Positions 53,156 through 62,784 of a DNA stretch of 64,000 nt are shown piece by piece. Each line of letters starts with the position of its first letter. Position 1 is the first letter of the stretch. Source of the stretch: G965267335 sp965267335 (GTDB lineage: Bacteria; Bacteroidota; Bacteroidia; Cytophagales; JAAEPT01); assembly GCA_965267335.1 (NCBI GenBank), contig OZ253953.1, forward strand, positions 1,674,001-1,738,000. Reading direction: 5' to 3'. The notes beneath the pieces were generated by a model that did no database searches, was not told where the DNA came from, and saw only the letters and a program-made list of their open reading frames with translations. A program made the position numbers and the translations under genes.

Positions 53156-53566
53156 ATGATAAAAAGACTCTTAACCCTCGTACTGTTACTTTCCAGTTTT
53201 GCCTGTTTTTCTCAGGATTTAAAGGTCACGTTGAAAGCCAACGGGAAAGAAATTGATCTGGATATCGGAATTCCATACAATACTCAATCATTGAACTTGT
53301 CCTTTGAAGGGGAAGATAGCTGTGTCTATCGTGCCGGTGAATGGACAGTTCGTTTAACTGGTGCAGGCCAAACCAGAGATGATAAGACCTTTAAAATGAC
53401 GAATAGAGGCTCTATTGCTTCATTTGTTCGTCAGTCAAAACCTGGGTATGAGTTAACTGTAGATATCAAATCCGTCTACAAGAAAAGGCTTAACTCCTCA
53501 GAACCACCGGTCAAAGTTAAAATTCCTGAGTTTCTTTATAAGATAAAATTGACTGAGGCTAACTAA
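53156..53566 (+). CDS. Hypothetical secreted protein
   Basis: The product has a signal peptide (ACFSQ cleavage region) and a mature beta-rich domain of about 115 residues (VTLKANGKEIDLDIGIPYNTQSL, VRLTGAGQTRDD). The ATG at 53156 is chosen because it sits right before the hydrophobic signal; an in-frame start at 53087 would put 23 unrelated residues in front. No family is recognised. A GldM-like beta module is a remote possibility. Confidence 0.55.
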   Translation: MIKRLLTLVLLLSSFACFSQDLKVTLKANGKEIDLDIGIPYNTQSLNLSFEGEDSCVYRAGEWTVRLTGAGQTRDDKTFKMTNRGSIASFVRQSKPGYELTVDIKSVYKKRLNSSEPPVKVKIPEFLYKIKLTEAN

Positions 53567-53579
53567 GGAAGCTCTCTTT

Positions 53580-54761
53580 TTAATTATCTGCGATCCGTAT
53601 TTTGCGGGCAATTGGAATGGATAATAGACTAAATCCGATAGCCACATATCCCACTATTTCATAGTTAATTACAGCCTGTTCGGAAGTATTTAATAGAATC
53701 AATCCTCCAATAACCGGAGAAAGAAATGAAGCAAGCTGCCTAATAGCCACATTGATGCTCATAAAACTTCCCCGGTGGCGAGCATTGGCAGCAGAAGTAG
53801 CCATCGCGGTTGCAGGAATCATACGACCACCAATGAATATGAAGAAGACAGTGGTCCAGGTCACAACCACCCAGCTCGAACCTGTTTGGAGGTTCGTTAT
53901 GGCGAAAATTGGTACGCAAGACAGGATTAGAAAGACAAGGAAGATTTTAAATCGTCCGTATTTATCTGCGAGCCTACCTATCAAGGGGCTGGTAATGACA
54001 GATAATACTCCTCCTATAAGATAGATATAAGTGATGTTCTCTTTTGGGTACCCCAGATTGTATACGAAATATTGGTTGATAGTGGGGATCATGGTGAACT
54101 GTCCAAGAATTAGCAGAGCAGTCAGGCAAAGAGCATAAATTTGGTTTTTACTGGCGAACGGACTTAGGTACACTTCACGTAAACTGAGCCTATTCTCAGA
54201 AATTCGACCGATATTCGGAACGGCTGCGATAATAAGAATTAAAATTAGTCCTGAGAACGCGGCTAGCCCCAAAAAGGGAATTTGCCAAACGAATTCATTG
54301 GCAAGAAAGAAGCCCAGTGGAACACCTAGTGCAGCAGCTACGGAGAATCCCATCATCACGATACCAACACCTTTTCCTCTGCGTTCATTAGGAACGACTT
54401 TACCAACGATCGATAAAATTAACGCCCCAAGTATACCTCCAAACATACCCGCAAGTGCTCTTGAAAGCATAAACATAAAATAGCTGTCTACAAGCCCACA
54501 AAGCAGAGTGCCAACTAAAAAGCCGGAATAGGACAGAACAAGAGCTCTTTTCAAGTTAAGCGTATTGATGTATCGCGCAGCTATTAGACTGGAAAGAAAG
54601 GCTAGTAATGAGTAGGAGGCCACAACTAGGTTAAAATCCATACTGTTGATCCCCCATTCATCAATCAAAATTGGACTCATGGGCATCAGGATCATGAAGT
54701 CTACCACATGGGTAAACTGAACAGTCGCCAATAAAAGGAGAATTAATGTCTCTTTCTTCAA
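53580..54761 (-). CDS. Major facilitator superfamily transporter
   Basis: A 393-residue MFS permease with about 12 hydrophobic segments. The RYINTLNLKRAL loop between helices 2 and 3, the SRALAGMFGG helix 4 region, the VPNERRGKGVGIVMMGFSVAAALGVPLGFFLA motif-C-like helix 5, and the GRLADKYGRF loop between helices 8 and 9 are clear. Motif-C-like residues suggest drug or metabolite efflux by proton antiport. The substrate is unknown. A YciI-like gene lies 5 bp upstream and is likely co-transcribed. Confidence 0.85.
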   Translation of the reverse strand: MKKETLILLLLATVQFTHVVDFMILMPMSPILIDEWGINSMDFNLVVASYSLLAFLSSLIAARYINTLNLKRALVLSYSGFLVGTLLCGLVDSYFMFMLSRALAGMFGGILGALILSIVGKVVPNERRGKGVGIVMMGFSVAAALGVPLGFFLANEFVWQIPFLGLAAFSGLILILIIAAVPNIGRISENRLSLREVYLSPFASKNQIYALCLTALLILGQFTMIPTINQYFVYNLGYPKENITYIYLIGGVLSVITSPLIGRLADKYGRFKIFLVFLILSCVPIFAITNLQTGSSWVVVTWTTVFFIFIGGRMIPATAMATSAANARHRGSFMSINVAIRQLASFLSPVIGGLILLNTSEQAVINYEIVGYVAIGFSLLSIPIARKIRIADN

Positions 54762-54766
54762 ATTCG

Positions 54767-55063
54767 TCAGTTCAAGCTAAAGCTTGGTATGTCAAAGATT
54801 GCTCTTTGGTTAAATAACAATTCACTGATCGAATACTCTATGTCTTCTAAAATTGGAAACGACTGAATAATATGTTCGGCTTCATGAATGTCATTGGCTT
54901 CAAGAAGGACCCATAATTTACTTCTGTCAAGTGAAACAGCGTAGTTCGATATTTTTCCTTCATCCATAAGTTCATCAACTACTGAACGCTGTTCCGGGAT
55001 TTTATCCATAAATTTTTGTCCCTGATCAACTGGTAATTGGATGTCTGCCATAAATGCTTTCAT
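54767..55063 (-). CDS. Muconolactone-isomerase/YciI-like small protein
   Basis: A 98-residue dimeric ferredoxin-like (dimeric alpha-beta barrel) protein. MKAFMADIQLPVDQ, the helix QRSVVDELMDEGKI, the strand LWVLLEANDIHEAEHII and FPILEDIEYSISELL fit the muconolactone Delta-isomerase/YciI group. The catalytic role is not proven. The gene sits 5 bp upstream of the MFS transporter, so both probably share a promoter and a function in small-molecule handling. Confidence 0.6.
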   Translation of the reverse strand: MKAFMADIQLPVDQGQKFMDKIPEQRSVVDELMDEGKISNYAVSLDRSKLWVLLEANDIHEAEHIIQSFPILEDIEYSISELLFNQRAIFDIPSFSLN

Positions 55064-55160
55064 ACGCTTAAAAAATTAGTTATAGATATAGACGTATTGT
55101 AATCATATTAGTTCAACAAAGTTTTGCACAACTAGGTTTTACTAATTGACGAATTCTTGC

Positions 55161-55781
55161 CTAGAATATTTTGGATTGAATCAATACATCTTTGAACTCA
55201 CTCAAAATCATAGCTGTAGCGCCCCATACCACCTGTCCGTTAAGGTGAAAATAAGGAGCCTTAATTTTTAGCTGACCATCACCTATAGGGAATGAAGTTT
55301 CCTGCACATTGGCCTCATTAATGATGTCCCTTAGGCGTATAGAAAATACTTCGGCCACTTCCCGTTCATCAGGGATGTATTGAGGTGGTTCTGATATATA
55401 GCCGACATATGGCTGTACCAGGAACTTACTGGGGGGGATGAATATCTCAGAAAGTTCAGTAATGACCTTTATCCCAGTGACTCCAATTTCTTCTTCAGTT
55501 TCCCTTAGAGCTGTAAACTCCAGATTGGGATCGGAGAGCTCTTTTTTTCCACCAGGAAGACTAATTTGAGCGCTGTGAACACCTTTGTAGGTATTACGAA
55601 GTATAAGGGTCGTGTGAGGTTCACTACGTTCTTCCCAAAGCAAAAGCATAACGGCACTGTACCTGATGTTTTCATCAGTTGGATTAATCTTTCGACCGGC
55701 AGGAGCCATTTTTAGCTGAGCTTTGACTCCTGGTAGGCTGGATACATCTAATTGTTCGAGATGACTGATAAGCTTCTTCAC
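55161..55781 (-). CDS. NUDIX hydrolase (CoA pyrophosphatase-like)
   Basis: A NUDIX hydrolase that would cleave a nucleoside diphosphate-linked substrate, most like NudL/CoA pyrophosphatases. The Nudix box lies at about 95-117 (SLPGGKKELSD...TALRETEEEIGVTG) and a further FIPPSKFLVQPYVGYI stretch is typical of CoA-type members. Length (206) fits. It is transcribed alone, leftwards, next to the divergent act operon. Confidence 0.85.
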   Translation of the reverse strand: MKKLISHLEQLDVSSLPGVKAQLKMAPAGRKINPTDENIRYSAVMLLLWEERSEPHTTLILRNTYKGVHSAQISLPGGKKELSDPNLEFTALRETEEEIGVTGIKVITELSEIFIPPSKFLVQPYVGYISEPPQYIPDEREVAEVFSIRLRDIINEANVQETSFPIGDGQLKIKAPYFHLNGQVVWGATAMILSEFKDVLIQSKIF

Positions 55782-56004
55782 AGGATAAATCTAATGACAA
55801 CGAAAGTTAAAACGCTGAGTTAAAGAATATTGTTTCCAAAAGACAGATTTGGCGACTTTTTACAGGCAATAACACGTTATTTAAAATGATTCTAAATTAT
55901 AAATAATTGCTTCATTTTAATTTTGTAATACTCTGTATTTCAGCGTGTTGATTATATACTATTTAGTCCTGTTTCGATTTTAGTAACCTAGGCATAAATA
56001 CTAG

Positions 56005-56035
56005 TTTGATTAAATCGATTCCAATATTAGATTTG
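56005..56035 (+). promoter_or_regulatory. Act operon promoter
   Basis: TTTG (56005-56008) and TAGATTTG (56028-56035) are separated by 19 bp, an exact fit to the Bacteroidota -33 TTTG and -7 TAnnTTTG boxes. The expected start site is about 28 nt before the actA ATG. Confidence 0.65.
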
Positions 56036-56069
56036 TGTCCGACTTATAGAGCACGACTAAGTTTCGAAA

Positions 56070-57506
56070 ATGAGAAATTACTTTGTGATTAGACCGGAAT
56101 CCGTACCCTTCTTGAGGTTCCTAGCGATATTAACACTATCCATATTTTCTATTTCCAATCCACTATATGCACAGGATGACTCATCAGGCACCAAGGTTGA
56201 AGCTAAGCTTTACCCAACAGATGCTGAGTCTATTAGTGCAGGTAGAGCGCTTTTTTCTACAAAATGTGCTTCTTGTCATAACCCGGTATTTTCAGAGCAG
56301 GACCCGACTTATCCTTCTCTTGCAGGTGTTATTGACAGGGCCGGAGGTAAAGGAACAGAAGAGGAAAGAATTGCCTGGCTTAAAAAATGGATTCCCAATG
56401 CCGGTGCAATGATCGGTTCTGATCCTTATGCAAAAGATTTATTTGCTCAATATGGTGTCGCAATGACCAACTTTACTGATCTTACTGAAGATCAGGTTAA
56501 TAGCCTAATTGCTTACATAGCTGATGGAGGTGATCCAAAGCCTGCAGCAGCCGGTGGAGGAGGAGGACAGGTTGTTGTTCAGCAATCAGATGATAGCAGT
56601 CTTGTAATGATATTAGGTATTGTCCTTGTTGCCCTCGTGCTTATTATAGGTGTACTTGTACTGCTTACTACTCACCTTCAGAAGTCACTTAGAGACAAAG
56701 AGGGATTAACGGATGCTGATAAGGCGATCGTTACTCAGAAGCATGATGTAATGAAAGTACTTAAGCACCCTGCTTTTTATGGAACGGTGATCGCTCTATT
56801 ACTTGCAGGTGGTCTTGTTACGCTAGTTCAGAAAGGGCTTTATGGTGTGGGAGTTCAATCGGGTTATGCACCGGCTCAACCAATTCCATTTTCTCACAAA
56901 ATACACGCTGGTCAGGATAGTATTGACTGTAACTATTGCCACACTGGCGTAAGAAAAAGTAAGCATGCCAACATTCCTTCTCCTAACATATGTATGACTT
57001 GTCATACAAAAATCAAGACAGATAGTAAGTGGATTCAGGAATTGCATTCATATGTAGGCTATGATGCCAAAACAAAGACTTATGATGTGTCTAAGCAAAG
57101 ACCTATTCAGTGGACAAGGGTACATAACCTGCCAGATTTAGCATATTTCAATCACTCGCAGCACGTTAAAGTTGCAGGTTTGGAGTGTCAGCAATGTCAT
57201 GGACCGGTTGAAGAAATGGATGTAATGTACCAGTATTCCACCCTTACGATGGGATGGTGCATTGATTGTCACAGAAATACTCCTCTGAATCTGGACGCTC
57301 CGGACAACGAAAACGGATATTACACTCAGGAGCTTGTTGAGGAACTTCTGGAATTCCGTAAGAAAGAAAATAGTGAGTATGCCATGGAGAATGCCCGAAA
57401 GGCAATTGAAGAAGGAGCACCGTTCCATGAAGTGTACGAAGGACTCAAAGATCCTTTGACTGTTGAGGACATCGGTGGTATGGAATGTAGCAAATGCCAC
57501 TATTAA
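56070..57506 (+). CDS. actA: Alternative complex III subunit ActA, multiheme cytochrome c
   Basis: ActA carries electrons within the periplasmic part of ACIII, which oxidises quinol and reduces cytochrome c. The 478-residue product has an N-terminal signal, a cytochrome c domain with CASCH near 66, two membrane segments (about 170-195 and 230-250), and a C-terminal multiheme part with CNYCH (287), CMTCH (308), CQQCH (373), CIDCH (397) and CSKCH (473, five residues from the end). That gives six CxxCH sites. ActA is generally described as pentaheme, so the N-terminal monoheme domain is an addition or a fusion here. It starts the operon. Confidence 0.9.
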   Translation: MRNYFVIRPESVPFLRFLAILTLSIFSISNPLYAQDDSSGTKVEAKLYPTDAESISAGRALFSTKCASCHNPVFSEQDPTYPSLAGVIDRAGGKGTEEERIAWLKKWIPNAGAMIGSDPYAKDLFAQYGVAMTNFTDLTEDQVNSLIAYIADGGDPKPAAAGGGGGQVVVQQSDDSSLVMILGIVLVALVLIIGVLVLLTTHLQKSLRDKEGLTDADKAIVTQKHDVMKVLKHPAFYGTVIALLLAGGLVTLVQKGLYGVGVQSGYAPAQPIPFSHKIHAGQDSIDCNYCHTGVRKSKHANIPSPNICMTCHTKIKTDSKWIQELHSYVGYDAKTKTYDVSKQRPIQWTRVHNLPDLAYFNHSQHVKVAGLECQQCHGPVEEMDVMYQYSTLTMGWCIDCHRNTPLNLDAPDNENGYYTQELVEELLEFRKKENSEYAMENARKAIEEGAPFHEVYEGLKDPLTVEDIGGMECSKCHY

Positions 57507-57533
57507 AAAATTGATCTTAGTTAATCTTCACTT

Positions 57534-60500
57534 ATGAAAGAAACTACTAAATATTGGAAAGGACTGGACGAACTCAATGAAACACCTGAGTTCAAGGAAA
57601 AAGCTGAAAATGAATTTCCTGAATTCCTTCCCATAGAGGAACGAAAGAGTACAAAGTCAGGGGATGAAGACGATTCTGGTCGTAGGGACTTCCTAAAACT
57701 GATGGGATTTAGCGTGGCTGCGGTTTCGTTAGCAGCTTGTGAAACTCCGGTTAAGAAAGCGATTCCTTATGTGAATAAGCCTGAAACCGTAGACCCTGGT
57801 GTTCCTAACTATTATGCTTCCACTTACATGAGCGGAGGTGATTATGCCAGTATTGTAGTTAAGAACAGAGAAGGTCGACCAATAAAGATTGAACCTAACA
57901 GACTCTCTTCTATCACTGGAGCGGGTCTAGGTGCTCGTGTTACAGCATCTGTACTGGATTTGTATGATGACTCTAGACTGAAAAGCTTCAAAAAAGGCAA
58001 AAACGACATTTCGATTAAGGATGCGGATGCAGAAATTAAGAAAGGGTTAAAGGATGCGAAGACCATTCGAATTATTTCTCCAACAATAACTGGCCCTACT
58101 ACACTTAGTCTGATCGAAGATTTTAAGAAGAAGTATGCCGGAGCTGATGTACAGCACATCCAGTTTGATCCTATATCTTATAAAGGTATTTCTGAAGCAA
58201 ATGGAGGAAAAATTCCTTCGTACGACTTTAGTAAAGCAGACGTAATCGTTTCTACGGCTGATTTTCATGGTACATGGATATCTCCAATTGAATTCTCAGG
58301 TCAATATGGAGAAACAAGAAAATTAAGAAGAGGCAAGAACGAGAAAAAAACAATGTCTCGTCACTATCAGTTTGAGTCAACTTTGACACTTACTGGAGCA
58401 ACTGCCGATTACAGAACGCCAATTAAGGCCTCAGAAGAGCCACTTGTTATCCTTGAGCTTTACAATAAAGTAGTTGGAGGTAACTACAGTACAAAGGGCT
58501 TGAGCGAATCAGCGAAAAAAGCAATTGCAAAGGCAGCTAAAGAACTAAAAGCAGCTAAAGGTAAGTCTCTGGTTGTTTCTGGCTCTAACGATACTAAAGT
58601 ACAGCTATTCGTAGCAGCTATTAACGAAAAACTAGGAAACGTTGGCAAGACCGTTGATTTAGAAAATGCAACTCTTGTAAAAGCGAGTGGTGATGAAGCT
58701 AAACTAGGTAAGTTTGTTAAAGATGCCCTAGATAAAAAGATTGATGCGGTTATTCTCCTCAACTCTAATCTTTTCTATCAGTACTTTGGTTGTGATCCAT
58801 CATGGTATAAGAAATACGGTAACTCGGAGGAGCACAAGGAAAAAATATTTGCAGACATCAAAACTAAGGTAGCAATTACCGATAGAGCTGATGAAACTGC
58901 TTCTCAAGACGGATTCTATATTGCAACCAACCAACATTGGCTTGAGAAATGGGGCGATGCCCAGCCAAAAGAAGGATACTTTAGCATAGGCCAACCTACC
59001 ATTAATCCTATTTTCAAAGGAACAAGAGCTGCAGAAGAGAGTCTGATGGCTTGGGCAGGTATCAGTGGCACATTCTATGATTACTTGAAAGCGTATTGGG
59101 AGAAAAACTTGTTCCCTTTACAATCACAAGAAATTCTGTTTGAATCCTTTTGGAATAAGACGCTAAGGTCTGGTGTTTTTGAGCCAGGTAAAAAGCTGAA
59201 TGTGACTCCTGCTGTTGTTGAAAATCAAATTGCAGCAGACAGTACCAGTCAGGAGACAACACCTGCTGTTGTAGCAGAAGAAGATGCCCTACTGGAAGCT
59301 GAGTCTTCTGACAATACGGTGAGTTTATCAGAAGCAGCACGTAAAATAAAAGAACAATACAAACCTGCTCCTAAAGGTCAATTGGAATTCGTTGCATACG
59401 AATCAACTCAAATGGGAGACGGAGCGGGTGCAAATAACCCTTGGTTACAAGAGCTACCAGATCCGATTTCTAAAGTTACCTGGGACAACTACGTTGCCAT
59501 ATCTGCCTATGACGCAGAGACCAATTTTGGTAAACAACCAAGAGACCCAAAAAATCCTGCTCTTAAACAAGGTGATATCGTTAAGATTGTCGCTCCAAAC
59601 TTAATCAAGATAGAGGCTCCGGTTCTAATTCAGCCTGGTCAGGCTCCCGGAACGGTTTCTATGGCGCTTGGTTATGGACGTGATAAGGCAGGTAAACTTG
59701 CTTCCGGAATCGAAAAAAGATTTACAGGAAAAGAAGCAATTGGAATTTCAGCCTTCCCTTTTGTAAGAATTGTAGACGGTAACCTTTGTTACTATTCCAA
59801 TGTGACAATTGAGAAAGCTTCTGGTTCCTATGAGTTTGCTCAAACTCAAACTCATCACACCATAATGGGGCGTGATATTATCCAGGGAGCTTATCTTTCG
59901 GATTATAAAGAAGGTAATACTGGAAAGGTTGAAAAATTACTTGAAACCTATGCCGGCAAGAAAAAGCCTGAGGACATTGACCTTTGGGCACCTCAGAACG
60001 AGGACACGCACAAACACCCAATCCATAAGTGGGGACTTTCTATAGACTTAAATTCATGTTTTGGATGTGGTTCATGCCACATTGCATGTCAGTCGGAGAA
60101 CAATATTCCTGTAGTAGGTAAAGACGAAGTCAGAAGAAGAAGAGATATGCACTGGTTGCGTATCGACCGGTATTATAGCTCTGACATGAGTCTGGAAAAG
60201 GGAGAGAAGGAAGGAAAAGGTAAAATCGGTGCACTCGCTGAGATGGAAAATCCTGCGGATAACCCGAAAGTGACCTTTATGCCTATGATGTGTCAGCATT
60301 GTGCACACGCTCCATGCGAGAGTGTATGTCCAGTTGCTGCAACTTCACACTCTACCGAGGGGTTAAATCAAATGGCATACAACAGATGTATTGGTACTAG
60401 GTATTGTGCCAACAACTGTCCTTATAAAGTAAGAAGATTCAACTGGTTCAACTATTCAGATAAACCATGGTCGGAGCGGGAGTTCAGAAACGTGAATACT

Positions 60501-60860
60501 GCAATGAATTCGGACTTAGGAAGAATGGTGTTGAACCCTGACGTTACTGTACGTGCGAGAGGAGTAATGGAAAAATGCTCGATGTGTGTACAAAGAATAC
60601 AAGAAGGCAAGCTAAAAGCTAAAATAGAGAAGAGAAAAGTGAAAGATGGAGACATCGAGGTAGCTTGTGCAAGTGCCTGTCCTACTAACGCGATTACTTT
60701 CGGAGATATGAATGATCCTGAAAGTAGAATTTATAAAGAGCGTAATGAGGACAATGGAGATAGAACTTATCAGGTATTAGAGGAACTTAATGTTCAGCCT
60801 GGAGTGACCTATCTTACAAAGATTAGAAACGAAGAAAAAGACGGAAAAATTAAATTCTAA
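57534..60860 (+). CDS. actB: Alternative complex III subunit ActB, iron-sulfur/MopB-like protein
   Basis: The 1108-residue product fuses a molybdopterin-oxidoreductase-like domain, without visible cofactor-ligand Cys, to a ferredoxin domain. A TAT-type RRDFLKLMGF signal with a lipobox-like ALAAC lies at about 50-68. The MopB-like fold covers about 75-810, and the C-terminal ferredoxin region has CFGCGSCHIAC (842), CQHCAHAPCESVCP (920), CIGTRYCANNCP (952), CSMC (1015) and CASACP (1045). These bind up to four Fe-S clusters. A linker with repeated AVVEEEDALLEAE-type residues is near 560. It follows actA by 27 bp. Confidence 0.93.
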   Translation: MKETTKYWKGLDELNETPEFKEKAENEFPEFLPIEERKSTKSGDEDDSGRRDFLKLMGFSVAAVSLAACETPVKKAIPYVNKPETVDPGVPNYYASTYMSGGDYASIVVKNREGRPIKIEPNRLSSITGAGLGARVTASVLDLYDDSRLKSFKKGKNDISIKDADAEIKKGLKDAKTIRIISPTITGPTTLSLIEDFKKKYAGADVQHIQFDPISYKGISEANGGKIPSYDFSKADVIVSTADFHGTWISPIEFSGQYGETRKLRRGKNEKKTMSRHYQFESTLTLTGATADYRTPIKASEEPLVILELYNKVVGGNYSTKGLSESAKKAIAKAAKELKAAKGKSLVVSGSNDTKVQLFVAAINEKLGNVGKTVDLENATLVKASGDEAKLGKFVKDALDKKIDAVILLNSNLFYQYFGCDPSWYKKYGNSEEHKEKIFADIKTKVAITDRADETASQDGFYIATNQHWLEKWGDAQPKEGYFSIGQPTINPIFKGTRAAEESLMAWAGISGTFYDYLKAYWEKNLFPLQSQEILFESFWNKTLRSGVFEPGKKLNVTPAVVENQIAADSTSQETTPAVVAEEDALLEAESSDNTVSLSEAARKIKEQYKPAPKGQLEFVAYESTQMGDGAGANNPWLQELPDPISKVTWDNYVAISAYDAETNFGKQPRDPKNPALKQGDIVKIVAPNLIKIEAPVLIQPGQAPGTVSMALGYGRDKAGKLASGIEKRFTGKEAIGISAFPFVRIVDGNLCYYSNVTIEKASGSYEFAQTQTHHTIMGRDIIQGAYLSDYKEGNTGKVEKLLETYAGKKKPEDIDLWAPQNEDTHKHPIHKWGLSIDLNSCFGCGSCHIACQSENNIPVVGKDEVRRRRDMHWLRIDRYYSSDMSLEKGEKEGKGKIGALAEMENPADNPKVTFMPMMCQHCAHAPCESVCPVAATSHSTEGLNQMAYNRCIGTRYCANNCPYKVRRFNWFNYSDKPWSEREFRNVNTAMNSDLGRMVLNPDVTVRARGVMEKCSMCVQRIQEGKLKAKIEKRKVKDGDIEVACASACPTNAITFGDMNDPESRIYKERNEDNGDRTYQVLEELNVQPGVTYLTKIRNEEKDGKIKF

Positions 60861-60867
60861 CTGATAT

Positions 60868-62229
60868 ATGGAAGTAGTATCACAGGTTAGGCCGCCACTA
60901 ATTACAGGTGGAAAGACGGTAAAAGATGTAACGGATGACATCTGTAAGCAGGTAGAAGCTAAGCCTTCAATGACTTGGATGCTTGCCTTTGGAGCAGCAC
61001 TTACAGCCCTGGCAATTGGTGGTATAGCAATGTTCCGCCTGTTTAAGTATGGTATTGGAGAGTGGGGATTGAATAAAACAGTGGGCTGGGCCTGGGATAT
61101 CACTAACTTCGTTTGGTGGGTTGGTATCGGTCACGCTGGTACGCTGATCTCTGCTGTATTGTTATTATTCCGTCAGAAATGGAGAATGGCGATTAACCGT
61201 GCTTCAGAGGCGATGACGATTTTCGCTGTAATCTGTGCATTGATGTTCCCTGTGATGCACATGGGACGTCCTTGGTTAGGTTTTTACTGGGCATTACCAC
61301 TCCCGAATACATTTGGTTCGCTATGGGTAAACTTTAACTCCCCACTACTCTGGGACGTGTTTGCAATCTCAACGTATTTCCTTGTATCGCTTGTTTTCTG
61401 GTACATTGGCCTGATTCCTGATTTTGCAACAATTAGAGACAGAGCAAAAAACAAAGTATCACGAATAGCCTACGGTGCACTTGCCTTTGGTTGGGATGGC
61501 GCTGCCAAAACCTGGATGCGCTATGAAGCAGTATCCCTAGTACTAGCGGGTCTTGCTACTCCATTGGTACTTTCAGTACACACCATTGTAAGTTTTGACT
61601 TTGCTACTTCGGTAATACCAGGTTGGCATACTACCATTTTCCCTCCTTACTTCGTTGCAGGAGCGATTTTCTCAGGATTTGCAATGGTACTTACCTTATT
61701 ATTGATTACTCGGGTAACATTCAAACTTCAGGATTATATCACTATGGAGCACATAGAGTATATGAATAAAGTAATTATTGTTACGGGTTCTATAGTGGGT
61801 ATAGCTTATTTAACGGAATTCTTTATCGCCTGGTATTCAGGTGTGGCATACGAGCAATACGCATTCCTCAATAGGATGACAGGTCCTTATTGGTGGGCGT
61901 ACTGGTCGATGATGACATGTAACGTGATTTCGCCTCAGTTATTCTGGTTCAAAAAGATCAGAACGAATATCACCATTACATTTATCCTTTCAATTGTCGT
62001 TAATATCGGAATGTGGTTTGAGCGATTTGTAATTATCGTGACTTCACTGCACAGGGATTTTCTTCCTTCCAGTTGGGCTATGTTCCATCCGACATTGGTT
62101 GATATGGGAGTGTACTTGTTTACGTTTGGATTCTTCTTCACAGCATTCTTGTTGTTTGCGAAGTTCTTCCCTGTAATCAACATGGCTGAGGTTAAATCTA
62201 TTGTAAAAGCTTATTCTGAAAAGAAATAA
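60868..62229 (+). CDS. actC: Alternative complex III subunit ActC, NrfD-like membrane protein
   Basis: A polytopic membrane subunit of the NrfD/PsrC family, containing the quinol-binding site of ACIII. Ten or so hydrophobic segments run from about 35 to 445, including the WWVGIGHAGTLISAVLLLF helix with a conserved His and the FPVMHMGRPWLGFYWALP stretch. It begins 7 bp after actB. Length (453) is usual for ActC. Confidence 0.93.
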   Translation: MEVVSQVRPPLITGGKTVKDVTDDICKQVEAKPSMTWMLAFGAALTALAIGGIAMFRLFKYGIGEWGLNKTVGWAWDITNFVWWVGIGHAGTLISAVLLLFRQKWRMAINRASEAMTIFAVICALMFPVMHMGRPWLGFYWALPLPNTFGSLWVNFNSPLLWDVFAISTYFLVSLVFWYIGLIPDFATIRDRAKNKVSRIAYGALAFGWDGAAKTWMRYEAVSLVLAGLATPLVLSVHTIVSFDFATSVIPGWHTTIFPPYFVAGAIFSGFAMVLTLLLITRVTFKLQDYITMEHIEYMNKVIIVTGSIVGIAYLTEFFIAWYSGVAYEQYAFLNRMTGPYWWAYWSMMTCNVISPQLFWFKKIRTNITITFILSIVVNIGMWFERFVIIVTSLHRDFLPSSWAMFHPTLVDMGVYLFTFGFFFTAFLLFAKFFPVINMAEVKSIVKAYSEKK

Positions 62230-62230
62230 T

Positions 62231-62764
62231 ATGAAACACGGAGGTAAGCATTATCTCGTAGGAATATTCGATGACGAGGACGTACTCGTTGACGGAGTAA
62301 AGAAAGTAAAAGGTAGTGGTGTAAATATACACGAGTGTTATACACCATTTCCTGTACACGGATTGGAACATGCTCTTGGTTATAAAGAATCAAGGTTGCC
62401 AATCGTAGCATTCCTATTTGCAATGACAGGAACAACGCTTGCACTAACTATGCAAACATTAATGATGACTGTCGATTGGCCTATGATCATTGGTGGTAAA
62501 CCCTATTTTCCACTACCTGATTTTATTCCTATCACATTTGAGCTTTCTGTCTTACTGGCTGCTTTCGGGATGGTGGGAACATTTCTAGTAATCAGCGACT
62601 TGAAACCCTATAAACTCTATCCAAGAATGTTTGATGAGAGAAGCACGGATGACAAGCACGTGATGGCCATTGATTTGGAATTAAATGATAAATCTGAAGC
62701 TGAGATAAAAGAAATTCTTTCGTCAGCAGGAGCGTCAGAAGTGAATAAAAAGGACTTTGAATAA
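62231..62764 (+). CDS. actD: Alternative complex III subunit ActD (DUF3341)
   Basis: A 177-residue ActD. The N-terminal soluble ferredoxin-like region (about 1-55; YLVGIFDDEDVLVDGVKKV) is followed by two membrane helices (about 57-80, 100-120) and a C-terminal tail with FDERSTDDKHVM. The motif CYTPFPVHGLEHALG is typical of ACIII ActD. It starts immediately after actC. Confidence 0.92.
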   Translation: MKHGGKHYLVGIFDDEDVLVDGVKKVKGSGVNIHECYTPFPVHGLEHALGYKESRLPIVAFLFAMTGTTLALTMQTLMMTVDWPMIIGGKPYFPLPDFIPITFELSVLLAAFGMVGTFLVISDLKPYKLYPRMFDERSTDDKHVMAIDLELNDKSEAEIKEILSSAGASEVNKKDFE

Positions 62765-62784
62765 ACCTGAATAGATAAGTATTC

